NCBI GenBank assembly: GCA_021840785.1
Contig: JAKBXD010000078.1
Coordinates: 1,514-8,730, forward strand
Length of the DNA: 7,217 nucleotides
Direction: 5' to 3'
Source: Pseudomonadota bacterium
GTDB taxonomy: Bacteria; Pseudomonadota; Gammaproteobacteria; Acidithiobacillales; Acidithiobacillaceae
Positions within the stretch are counted from its first letter, which is position 1, and every line of letters begins with the position of its first letter. Under the pieces are notes generated by a model. The model saw nothing but the letters and a program-made list of their open reading frames with translations. It was not told the origin of the DNA and searched no databases. This document shows positions 1-6,961 of the stretch, in pieces. The position numbers and the translations under genes were made by a program.

Positions 1-132
1 CACACCAGCCCCTTCTCGCAAGAAGCGTACAAGCAGATGAGCGAAAATGGGTGGGTAAAACGCATAGACGAAGCGTTGCGTGACTCCGTATTTAACGCAC
101 CGCTTCTCCCGCTTTTTGATTCCGGGGGGTGA
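1..132 (+). CDS. Tyrosine recombinase, C-terminal end only (partial)
   Basis: This is the 3' end of a gene that starts outside the window; frame 1 is open from the first base to a TGA at 130-132, giving 43 residues. The fragment begins HTSPFSQEAY. The spacing of nine residues from the first His to the Tyr matches box III of tyrosine recombinases, where a Gly-His pair is followed by the nucleophilic Tyr (compare LGHSDLSTTQIY in XerD). The Tyr would be codon 10 (28-30). After it comes a short, partly hydrophobic tail ending in DSGG. The stop overlaps the next recombinase gene by four bases (GTGA), so the two are probably translated together. From its place before a GmtZ-like gene it may be the GmtY-type recombinase of a gamma-mobile-trio-like module. 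The family call rests on a ten-residue motif plus context, because the catalytic Arg residues lie upstream of the window. Confidence 0.72.
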   Translation, partial: HTSPFSQEAYKQMSENGWVKRIDEALRDSVFNAPLLPLFDSGG

Positions 133-3100
133 CACGCGTGTACAGATACCTGACAACAGACTACAAAGTTGAGATTAGCCCGGCGACTGGCCGGGAAATC
201 AAGATTAACCCGTCCTTAACGAAATTCCTGATTGTTCCGGAACCAAATTCGATAAAAAGAGCCTATCGGCGTATTCGCGCCATGCTCGATGACATCGTGG
301 CAGAGCATGGGCGCAGTCAAGCCTACCTATCACTCACCCTTGACAAACACACGATGACAGTCGTTGAGACGCATTATAAAGATAACGATCAGATTGTCTC
401 CAGGCTTGATGAAGCCATTGGCGCCGTTATCGAATGGCGGCGGGAAATTAAAACGAAAATTAAAGACAAAACCGCATCGTCAATTGAAAAACGACGTTCG
501 GCTGGCGAAATGGTGTGTTTCATGAAATTCATTGCCATCCTTCGCGATGAAGAGGTGTTAGCTTGGCCGTCTTATCGTAATCTTCTGTGTACTGAGGAGG
601 ACGGGCGTCACCGCTCGGAGCACACGGTTATCTCAGGTTTTTTCCTGGGGGCCCTTAAGCCGCTGCTAGACCAAACCGAGACCTATATAAGGTCGCGTGA
701 TCACCATGCGTCGGTCAGAGTAATATATGAGTGGATCTTCAGCAGGCTTGGTATCACCTGCTTTGCTGACTTATCGGAAAACGTGTTGGGTGATGATCTT
801 CGTAAAGGCAAGGCAGCAGCTGGATACTATGGGCTCAAAGCGCACGATGCTTTAAACGCATTTTACAAGACCGAAGGCCACCCCGAACTTTGCTTCCCAA
901 CCGCCAAATATTCAAGGATCGGTCAGGACAAAATCACGGACGGCATTGACGAGGTAACGTATCTTTTCCCAACAATGGCGCAATGGGTCGAGATCGCAAA
1001 GGAATTTGTCGGACAGAGCACCGGTCAGAAGAAGACTATGCTGTCTGGTTTGCGCAGCTTGTTGCAACAAATTGCTGAGCGTGGACCAGATTTTCATGAT
1101 CCGAGATTTGTATTTCGAAATGCAGAACGTCTATCTGATCTGAATATCACGAATTCCCACTATAAAAAACTCTACAGGGGCTTTTTCAAGTTCGCCATGG
1201 AAAGCCGCAGTGTTTCGGAAATACTTCCCGATGGACGGGTCGCTGTTGAAGCGGGATTTTCCAACCCGATAGATCGTATAGGTGCAGTAAGCAACTCAAC
1301 CGCGGCCATCGAGTCGATGACACCGGCGCTCCCGACCTGGTTGATGCATCAAATGAAGCAGGTATTGGTTGAGGATAACTTCAGGTTCGGCCGTACACTC
1401 CATGTCAAAGGCATTGTGCCGGCGATTGACCGCCATATCCAACTAGATGGTCGTCCTATCTTCTGCCCTGTACGGAGTATCTATATGCTCCTGAAGCTTA
1501 CGCTGCCGGTGCGTGGCCACCAGTTGCGCTGCCTTGATTCAGGTGAAGGGGATGACCGTCGCTATGAGGTTGATCCGGAGGTCGTTGAACGTGCTGTTTT
1601 TGAGCAGACCTTTCCCGACGAGTTGCGCAAAGGAAAGTGGGCTATCAACAACGGGCAACTCGCAAGGCGAATCAGGCACTCACGGAAGATATTAGGGCAG
1701 CGGGTCCTTGGTCAGGGCACTCTTACCCAGCGGGTCGATAATGAAGGAGCACCATTTCTCGGGTTATATATCAATACAAACAAGACGGCAGACCAAGGGA
1801 AGATAGGCAACGAGGCGGGATATCATATCCCCTGGGTCAGTTCTGAAGCCGTCGCATATATTTTATATATGCGAAACTGGTGGGAAACAAATGCACCATT
1901 AGAGGTGCTTACCTCCTGGTCTGATATAACTGAAAGATATTTTAAGCAAATGGATCGCTTTTATCTGGCAGGCCGCCCTGATACAGCGTTTTTATTTCGG
2001 CAGCCTAGAAGCTCGATCGGCGCACCGTTGCAAATGCATCAAATCGAATATTTTTGGGACGCCTTAATGGCAGAAATGCAGGCACGCTTGCAAAAGCAAG
2101 GCATAACGGGAATAGATGGGCAGGAAATTAAGCTAGGTGAATTTGTTGAAAGAAAGAGTGCAGGTAATAAAACGGACGTAGCCGACAGAACTGTATTTAG
2201 GCCTTATTATACACTTCACTCAATTCGTCACGGATTGATTACTGCATTGGTGCAGGACGAGCGGATCCCAGTTGAGATCGTCATGAAGCTGGTTGGTCAT
2301 GCCTCGATGGTTATGACTCTGTGGTATACCAAATTCTCTGACAGACACTTTCGCGATGCCATGGAGAACGCCGCCCCAGCGCTCAAGGGGCAAATGGATG
2401 ATTTCCTCGCCTCGCTGGCGGAACTCGACGACGGGACACGGGAGCGGCTCATATTCAACAGCCCGAATTGCTACGCCTATTTGAAGGATTATCCTAAGGC
2501 TTCTCACACTATAACGGATCTCGGCGTATGTCCGAATGGTGCCCAGATGTGCCATGTCGGGGGAATAGAGGTGAAGGATGACGGGGAGTCCGCGAGAGAA
2601 GGTGGCTCTCCGAAATATAAATCTCTGCGTCCGATGAATTGCGTGCGGTGCCGCTTCCTCGTCACTGGACCGGCCTATCTACATAATCTTATCAATTACT
2701 TTCACCAAGTCGGCTGGGCTCTACGGGAGAAATCTGTTGCACTGAATAAGCAGTTCGATGCTTGTGATCGACTGGAACATGGGACCGACGAAGTGAGGCG
2801 ACAAGGAAGAGAAGTCGCTGCCAAGATGAATGCACTGCGCGTCGCCACGGAGCGACGGCAGGCCCTCGAACACGAGATCAGGGACATTGTTGACGACTGG
2901 TCAGCAACCTTTCGTTTGATCGAGGATTGTATCGCTATCGCGCGCAAAAGAGCTCTGGGCGATAGCGAGAAGGCTTTGTTACTCGTCAACGATTTTGCGA
3001 GTTTTACGGATAGCTTGGTGTCTGTGGATAGCGGCGAAACCACTGTGTTGGAACTTGCGGATTGGATATGCCAGGCAGCCGAAGTTATGCAAAGCAATGT

Positions 3101-3506
3101 ATTGACCGAGGTATTGTCCGCAGCCAGCGCTGAACGCCTCAAGCATCTCGACCGGATCTTGAAGCGCCAAGGTATCGATCCGGTTTTTTTTGATCTTGAT
3201 GAGGAAGTTGCCAGAGGTGTCGCCAATGAGATGGCTTATCGCCTCTACCATGAGCTTGGTCGGCAGGATGCCAACCGTATCGCTGCGGGCAATGCAACGC
3301 TGAAGGACCTTCGCATGGAACGGGCGCAACGCGGCCTTGATGATCGACCGATTCTTGCGGTCGAGACCCTGTTGCGGCAGGTCGGCCAGAACCCAAAGGT
3401 ATTGCTTGAGGGCCCGCCTCCTTCAGAATTCGGATCTGCCGCCATGAAGCGATTGGAACTACCGCGTCCGAAGTTGCAGACTACAGAGAGCCGCAAACGG
3501 TCATGA
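129..3506 (+). CDS. Large GmtZ/VPA1269-like tyrosine recombinase (integrase)
   Basis: This 1125-residue protein carries the tyrosine recombinase catalytic set: Arg I at R462 (LPVRGHQLRCLD), H697 and R700 in HSIRH, H724 in VGHAS, and the probable nucleophile Y733 in TLWYTK. It would cut and rejoin DNA through a 3'-phosphotyrosyl link. It is about three times the size of a phage integrase. About 460 residues precede the first Arg, and 235 residues separate R462 from H697, roughly twice the usual gap. Downstream lie two Cys pairs, C801-x6-C808 and C838-x2-C841, that could hold zinc, followed by NCVRCRFLVTGPAYL. A long helical, probably coiled-coil stretch follows at about 864-925, and the tail is basic. 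The Cys/TGPAYL block resembles, from memory, the VPA1269 (GmtZ) family. The start is GTG at 129, overlapping the upstream stop; a second GTG at 138 is better spaced from the G-run at 124-129. It lies second in a five-gene overlapping operon. Confidence 0.88.
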   Translation: MTRVYRYLTTDYKVEISPATGREIKINPSLTKFLIVPEPNSIKRAYRRIRAMLDDIVAEHGRSQAYLSLTLDKHTMTVVETHYKDNDQIVSRLDEAIGAVIEWRREIKTKIKDKTASSIEKRRSAGEMVCFMKFIAILRDEEVLAWPSYRNLLCTEEDGRHRSEHTVISGFFLGALKPLLDQTETYIRSRDHHASVRVIYEWIFSRLGITCFADLSENVLGDDLRKGKAAAGYYGLKAHDALNAFYKTEGHPELCFPTAKYSRIGQDKITDGIDEVTYLFPTMAQWVEIAKEFVGQSTGQKKTMLSGLRSLLQQIAERGPDFHDPRFVFRNAERLSDLNITNSHYKKLYRGFFKFAMESRSVSEILPDGRVAVEAGFSNPIDRIGAVSNSTAAIESMTPALPTWLMHQMKQVLVEDNFRFGRTLHVKGIVPAIDRHIQLDGRPIFCPVRSIYMLLKLTLPVRGHQLRCLDSGEGDDRRYEVDPEVVERAVFEQTFPDELRKGKWAINNGQLARRIRHSRKILGQRVLGQGTLTQRVDNEGAPFLGLYINTNKTADQGKIGNEAGYHIPWVSSEAVAYILYMRNWWETNAPLEVLTSWSDITERYFKQMDRFYLAGRPDTAFLFRQPRSSIGAPLQMHQIEYFWDALMAEMQARLQKQGITGIDGQEIKLGEFVERKSAGNKTDVADRTVFRPYYTLHSIRHGLITALVQDERIPVEIVMKLVGHASMVMTLWYTKFSDRHFRDAMENAAPALKGQMDDFLASLAELDDGTRERLIFNSPNCYAYLKDYPKASHTITDLGVCPNGAQMCHVGGIEVKDDGESAREGGSPKYKSLRPMNCVRCRFLVTGPAYLHNLINYFHQVGWALREKSVALNKQFDACDRLEHGTDEVRRQGREVAAKMNALRVATERRQALEHEIRDIVDDWSATFRLIEDCIAIARKRALGDSEKALLLVNDFASFTDSLVSVDSGETTVLELADWICQAAEVMQSNVLTEVLSAASAERLKHLDRILKRQGIDPVFFDLDEEVARGVANEMAYRLYHELGRQDANRIAAGNATLKDLRMERAQRGLDDRPILAVETLLRQVGQNPKVLLEGPPPSEFGSAAMKRLELPRPKLQTTESRKRS
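1852..1874. repeat. 23-base interrupted palindrome inside the integrase gene
   Basis: TCGCATATA (1852-1860) and TATATGCGA (1866-1874) are perfect 9-base inverted arms separated by five bases (TTTTA). The site lies at about codons 575-582 of the large recombinase, at the left edge of an AT-rich tract. It may form a weak hairpin or be a protein-binding palindrome, or it may be a coincidence of coding for VAYILYMR. Confidence 0.5.
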
Positions 3507-3964
3507 CGAGGCGCAACGTCGAGGAGGAGATTACCGCCAGACTGGATAAAATGTTATCCTTTGAACAACCATTGCCGGCGACGTCCGACGGCAAGGTAAA
3601 CGTTGCGGCGTTGGTTAGAATGCTCGGCCTAAAGGCCGCAGACACGCAGTATTTCCACAAAATTGATTCGATAAAAACAGCCGTCAATGCGCTCGCGGCC
3701 GAGCAAGGCTTAGCTCCTATTGGTGCCCGCACTGAACAGGCTGCCGCAGACAAGAAGCTGCTGAACCGGATAGCTGAGCAAGGGAGACGTGCAAGAGAGA
3801 TCGAAATTGGTGCGATCACCAACGCGTCTCTCGTCGAGGCTTTGAGCGAGGATCTGCGCGGAGCGAGGGCCGAGATCGTGCGGCTGCGCCGGGAAAACAC
3901 CTCGCTACGCGAGCGACTCGCCATGGTCGAAGATTGCGGATTTCTTTTCGGCGATCAGCCATGA
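3503..3964 (+). CDS. Small HTH-like / coiled-coil accessory protein
   Basis: This 153-residue protein was not recognised as a named family. Residues about 31-66 (from KVNVAALVRMLGLK) read like a small helix-turn-helix or winged-helix unit with a following helix. Residues about 107-144 form a charged amphipathic helix (ARAEIVRLRRENTSLRERL) with heptad-like leucines, a likely coiled coil for dimerisation or for contact with the recombinases. There is no signal peptide or membrane segment, so it should be cytoplasmic. The ATG at 3503 overlaps the recombinase stop (ATGA) and the stop at 3962-3964 overlaps the helicase start in the same way. There is no good Shine-Dalgarno sequence before 3503, only a weak GAGAG at 3486-3490 spaced 12 bases away, which fits translational coupling. 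By analogy it recalls the small helical protein TnpC that accompanies the paired tyrosine recombinases of Tn554-type transposons. That is an analogy of layout only, and homology is not claimed. Confidence 0.82.
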   Translation: MTRRNVEEEITARLDKMLSFEQPLPATSDGKVNVAALVRMLGLKAADTQYFHKIDSIKTAVNALAAEQGLAPIGARTEQAAADKKLLNRIAEQGRRAREIEIGAITNASLVEALSEDLRGARAEIVRLRRENTSLRERLAMVEDCGFLFGDQP

Positions 3965-6123
3965 TCGTGGAAATTGCGGTCGACCGTATTTTGGTGAAGT
4001 CGGCGACTTTCATCATCTTCGCGGGCGCAGCAGCCGATGGCCAACGCCTGATCGTGAAGAGTGCAGAACCCGTTCTGCCGGCGATCGGTGAGGTCTACCA
4101 GGTGGATGGCGAAGCCAAGGATTTTCGTGACCAACGTGGATATGTCCATCGCCAAATTGAGGCGCGATATATCAGTCGGGTCCGGATTTCCGGCAAATTG
4201 ATCGCACCGTGGCTGAGGACGCTGCCTGGGGTCGGCGTGGAACGCGCCAGGCGCCTTTTGATGGTCTACGGTAGCGAAGTGCTGGATGTGCTGACAGACC
4301 TCTCCAAGAATGAGGAATTGGCCGCGGTGATCTCGCCGGCCCGCCCGAATCTGGGCAGGAAGCTGGTGAGTTTGATTCAAAGTCGGCTGATTGGGTTCAG
4401 GACCGAAGAGGAAGCCGCTTTCGATGAAGGGCAGTTCTATCGCTCGCTCGAGGAATACGGGGTGTCAGAGGTCCGACTGGCAAGACGACTATGGCGGCTT
4501 TTCGGCGGCAATCAAGGTTGGGCTGGTCTGTTGGTCGACCCGTATATTTTGGCCGCCTTTACCGATTGGAAGTCGGCGGATGAATTTGGAAAGCGCATTC
4601 TTGTTGTTCGGTGCGGTTCGCTCGCTATTGGTGACCATCCCTCTCGCTTGATCGGGGCATGCGCATCTGCTTGGAGCGAAATCCTCTCAAGAGGAGAGAC
4701 CGCATGTGGCCGCGAGAGTTTCGTTGAAGTGCTGGCGCATCGGATTCCGAACCCGCTGGACGCCCTCTCCCTCGCCCTAAAGCGGGGCCTAATCCAAGAA
4801 TTTGGCCACCATCTTTGTCCCAAGGGTATCGCCTTTCTCGAGCGAGAGGTCCTACATGGATTCCATCGTCTACACGGTCGCGCTGAGCAGGTGCCCGATG
4901 TCGATGGTCTTATCGACAGAGCTCAAACTACTGCAGGTTTGCGCATGACAAGCGAGCAAACCGACGCACTGAGGTTTGCCATTAAGAACCCAGTTTGCTG
5001 CCTGCAAGGCGGCGCAGGAACTGGGAAAACGACGATTTTGCGGGTCTTGGTTCGTGCCTGGGAACAATGCGGCGGCGACGTCATCATCGCCACGATAGCC
5101 GGAAAGGCTGCTCTGCGGGCGAGCCGAGCGACCGGCAAACTGGCATATACGATGGCACGATTGATGGGCGGAATTGAGCGAAAGAAAGGACTATCCAAGG
5201 AGGGGCGCTTTGATGCAGCCAAAGCTATCGAAACCCCAGCGATCGGATCGCAAACACTTATCATTCTTGATGAAGCTTCAATGGTAGACCTAGCGGCTAT
5301 CCGATCCTTATTGGACCTCGCGCCCGACGGCGCCCGCCTGGTCCTTGTTGGAGATTTTGGCCAGCTTCCTCCGGTTGGCTTGGGTCAAGTTTTCCACGAT
5401 CTCGTGTCCTCAGGCTGGTATACAGCCACGTTGTCCACGCCGCTTCGACAAGCTAAGGAGAATCCGATAGTCGCCGCTGCGTGGGCGATTCGTAACGGCT
5501 TACTGCCGGGATTGCCCCCCTATCGTGGGGCCGCTCAGGGTGTTTTCCATCTTCCCTGCCCCACTAAGGAAATCGGTCTTAGAATCCAGCGTTTGAAAAG
5601 AGACTTCCCCGACGATGTGATGACGATCACGGCGCTTCGGGCAACCGCGGCGGCAATCAACGAAGAAGCAGCTCGGTCACTCGCAGCAATGGGCATCGAG
5701 GGGCAACGACTAGGGCCGAATTGCCCATTCGTCGCCATCGGGGAACCCGTGATTATGTCGCGCAATTTCTATGCGCACGGCTTGATGAATGGGCAAACTG
5801 GGACCGTCACAGCGATCGACCCTGTGACGATTAGATGGGACGGTGAGGAACAGGCACGAGAGGTCGACCCCGATTATATTGCGGAAATTGAGCCGGCTCA
5901 TGCGATCACCTGCCACCGTGCCCAGGGCAGCGAAGCCGACGTCGTTATTGTCAGCCTCGATAGCGCGCATCTTATAACTAGGAACTGGCTTTATACGGCC
6001 GTAACCAGGGCACGAAAGACAGCCATTTTCGTTGGGCCGAGTTCGACCATTACAGATGGTGTCGCCAAAATCACATCCCGCGCTACGGGTTTAAGGCTGA
6101 TGTTGGAACGGGAGGCGGCATGA
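3961..6123 (+). CDS. RecD2-like superfamily 1B DNA helicase (AAA ATPase)
   Basis: This 720-residue ATP-dependent helicase should move 5' to 3' on single-stranded DNA, as RecD-type SF1B enzymes do. An N-terminal domain (about 1-75) is followed by a helix-hairpin-helix at 88-104 (LPGVGVERARRLLMVYG), as in RecD2. The motor motifs are complete: Walker A GGAGTGKT at 350-357 with K356, Walker B ILDEAS with D437 and E438, motif III GDFGQLPPV at 464-472, R496 in LRQ, CHRAQGSEAD at 651-660, and motif VI YTAVTRAR at 678-685. A short beta-rich segment, MSRNFYAHGLMNGQTGTV, precedes the last two, as in UvrD_C_2 domains. There is no RecB or RecC partner nearby. The ATG at 3961 is preferred because it overlaps the previous stop by four bases, like the other junctions; a TTG at 3934 would add nine residues. 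It sits between two small proteins in a recombinase operon, which suggests a role in mobilisation, such as unwinding an intermediate, rather than general repair. Confidence 0.94.
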   Translation: MIVEIAVDRILVKSATFIIFAGAAADGQRLIVKSAEPVLPAIGEVYQVDGEAKDFRDQRGYVHRQIEARYISRVRISGKLIAPWLRTLPGVGVERARRLLMVYGSEVLDVLTDLSKNEELAAVISPARPNLGRKLVSLIQSRLIGFRTEEEAAFDEGQFYRSLEEYGVSEVRLARRLWRLFGGNQGWAGLLVDPYILAAFTDWKSADEFGKRILVVRCGSLAIGDHPSRLIGACASAWSEILSRGETACGRESFVEVLAHRIPNPLDALSLALKRGLIQEFGHHLCPKGIAFLEREVLHGFHRLHGRAEQVPDVDGLIDRAQTTAGLRMTSEQTDALRFAIKNPVCCLQGGAGTGKTTILRVLVRAWEQCGGDVIIATIAGKAALRASRATGKLAYTMARLMGGIERKKGLSKEGRFDAAKAIETPAIGSQTLIILDEASMVDLAAIRSLLDLAPDGARLVLVGDFGQLPPVGLGQVFHDLVSSGWYTATLSTPLRQAKENPIVAAAWAIRNGLLPGLPPYRGAAQGVFHLPCPTKEIGLRIQRLKRDFPDDVMTITALRATAAAINEEAARSLAAMGIEGQRLGPNCPFVAIGEPVIMSRNFYAHGLMNGQTGTVTAIDPVTIRWDGEEQAREVDPDYIAEIEPAHAITCHRAQGSEADVVIVSLDSAHLITRNWLYTAVTRARKTAIFVGPSSTITDGVAKITSRATGLRLMLEREAA

Positions 6124-6812
6124 CTATCGAAGAAGTCAAAGCTCTGAAAGATCGTTTGGTGGTATCGCGCCATACGCAACGAGCCAAGGATGCCGTCGAC
6201 GCGATTTGGCTCGCGCTTGAGGCGATGCGCCAGCGGCACGTGGTGACATATGCCGTCTCAGCCGTCGTGAGGACCGCAGAAGAATTGTGCCCAGGGAAGG
6301 CGCCGGCGCTCCAGACCGTACGCAACAAAATGGGCAAAGATTACCGTCAGCTGATTGATCTATACTCACGGGCCGCAGGTGCAAATCGGCCCGAGGACGC
6401 ATCGCCAACCTTATCGCGGTACGACCGCGTGATAGATGGCATCGACAACATCGAAATTCGGACCCAGATGAAAATCTTGCTTCGGGATTTCACGCGCGAA
6501 CGTAATCAGGCAAACGTGCTTCGGCAGCTGTTGGCGCGAGTCTCAATTCCAGCTGGTGGTACACGCCCGCCACCACAAATATCCGGTCCAGAACACGGCG
6601 CTTCACTCAATCCGGAAGAAGCGCTTACCGAATTCGATATCAAGTTGATGGAAAAGCTCAGCGATAAGAAAGAGTTTGAGAGGCGTGGCCTCGAACCCAG
6701 AGACAACGGAGAAGTCAGGACCCTCGACGACATGGTTGTCCTTCCTGCCGGGAGTACGCAAACCTTTGCGAGGGTTGCAAAATTTCTTCGTTCTTCGAGT
6801 TTGGCAGGATGA
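6120..6812 (+). CDS. HTH-like protein resembling GmtX
   Basis: This 230-residue protein is the last gene of the operon. Residues about 20-82 are helical. The stretch from VVTYAVSAVVRTAEEL to TVRNKMGKDYRQLI reads like a DNA-binding helix-turn-helix: a helix, a turn rich in Gly and Pro, then a recognition-like helix with RNK..KDYR. This pattern recalls, from memory, GmtX of gamma-mobile-trio islands, where a similar 'RNK.G..YR.LI' block occurs; no search supports it here. A second helical region spans about 102-140. A Pro/Gly-rich linker (about 143-157, IPAGGTRPPPQISGP) leads to a charged C-terminal part of unknown fold. There is no membrane segment or signal peptide. The ATG at 6120 overlaps the helicase stop (ATGA), and GGAGG at 6111-6115, four bases before it, gives this gene a real though tight ribosome binding site. 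A DNA-binding accessory or regulator of the recombinases is the likeliest role. Confidence 0.85.
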   Translation: MTIEEVKALKDRLVVSRHTQRAKDAVDAIWLALEAMRQRHVVTYAVSAVVRTAEELCPGKAPALQTVRNKMGKDYRQLIDLYSRAAGANRPEDASPTLSRYDRVIDGIDNIEIRTQMKILLRDFTRERNQANVLRQLLARVSIPAGGTRPPPQISGPEHGASLNPEEALTEFDIKLMEKLSDKKEFERRGLEPRDNGEVRTLDDMVVLPAGSTQTFARVAKFLRSSSLAG

Positions 6813-6821
6813 CTCCGCAAT

Positions 6822-6847
6822 AAGAACAAAGCACGAACATTGTTCTT
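6822..6847. repeat. Inverted repeat overlapping the LexA box
   Basis: AAGAACAA (6822-6829) and TTGTTCTT (6840-6847) are perfect 8-base inverted arms around a 10-base centre. The second GAAC of the LexA box also begins an exact 11-base palindrome, GAACATTGTTC (6835-6845). Together three LexA-type half-sites (6824, 6835, and 6842 inverted) are packed in 22 bases. The arrangement could give a second LexA docking option, or could be a hairpin in read-through RNA; no T-run follows, so it does not look like a terminator. Confidence 0.6.
6824..6838. promoter_or_regulatory. LexA (SOS) box, GAAC-N7-GAAC
   Basis: The sequence GAACAAAGCACGAAC is a perfect match to the alphaproteobacterial LexA operator, a direct repeat GAAC-N7-GAAC (GTTC-N7-GTTC on the other strand). 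It lies 136 bases before the recA start and directly abuts or overlaps the putative -35 region, where bound LexA would block RNA polymerase. This matches known SOS control of recA in alphaproteobacteria and is the best lineage clue in the window. Confidence 0.87.
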
Positions 6848-6873
6848 GCGTACCTTGCCATAGTGGATAAAAT
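6840..6873 (+). promoter_or_regulatory. Putative sigma-70 promoter of recA
   Basis: Two overlapping readings are possible: TTGCGT (6846-6851) with a 16-base spacer to TAAAAT (6868-6873), or TTGTTC (6840-6845) with an 18-base spacer to TGGATA (6864-6869). The first has the better -10. Either -35 lies within 10 bases of the LexA box, or touches the palindrome beside it, which fits a LexA-repressed promoter. The leader would be about 95-100 bases long. Confidence 0.5.
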
Positions 6874-6961
6874 GCAACCCAACATCGAGGGTGATGGGCT
6901 CGAACGCGGAGCAAGCTTACTAAGACAGCTGGGGCAACCACGTCGTGCATGAAACGAATAC

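Noticed and set aside
741..762. Small inverted repeat AGCAGG...CCTGCT
   Set aside because: Arms of six bases around a ten-base loop inside a coding region are expected by chance.
2702..3226. 174-residue open frame on the minus strand
   Set aside because: It is antisense to the coiled-coil part of the large recombinase; its composition is rich in Ser and Arg with no recognisable motif, as expected of a shadow frame.
3521..3529. Strong purine run GAGGAGGAG as an internal ribosome binding site
   Set aside because: It codes for three Glu residues, and the next in-frame ATG (3551) is 21 bases away, too far for a start.
3481..3924. 147-residue open frame on the minus strand
   Set aside because: It is almost wholly antisense to the 153-aa gene, Ser/Ala/Arg-rich and without motif or ribosome binding site; the plus-strand gene is supported by overlaps at both ends.
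3934..3960. TTG start for the helicase, adding nine residues (MRISFRRSA)
   Set aside because: The ATG at 3961 gives the same ATGA overlap as the other junctions, and the added residues do not look like part of the domain.
3955..4380. 141-residue open frame on the minus strand
   Set aside because: It is antisense to the N-terminal part of the helicase, where the plus-strand frame shows a recognisable HhH.
3961..6123. Conjugative relaxase-helicase (TraI-like)
   Set aside because: There is no relaxase domain with its Tyr and three-His motifs; the N-terminal region has an HhH as in RecD2.
6822..6847. Rho-independent terminator for the operon
   Set aside because: The inverted repeat is AT-rich with a 10-base loop and no T-run follows; the half-sites are better explained as LexA operator elements.
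6872..6952. 26-codon leader peptide (MQPNIEGDG...) before recA
   Set aside because: Its ATG overlaps the putative -10 box, so the recA promoter would not transcribe it, and it has no ribosome binding site.
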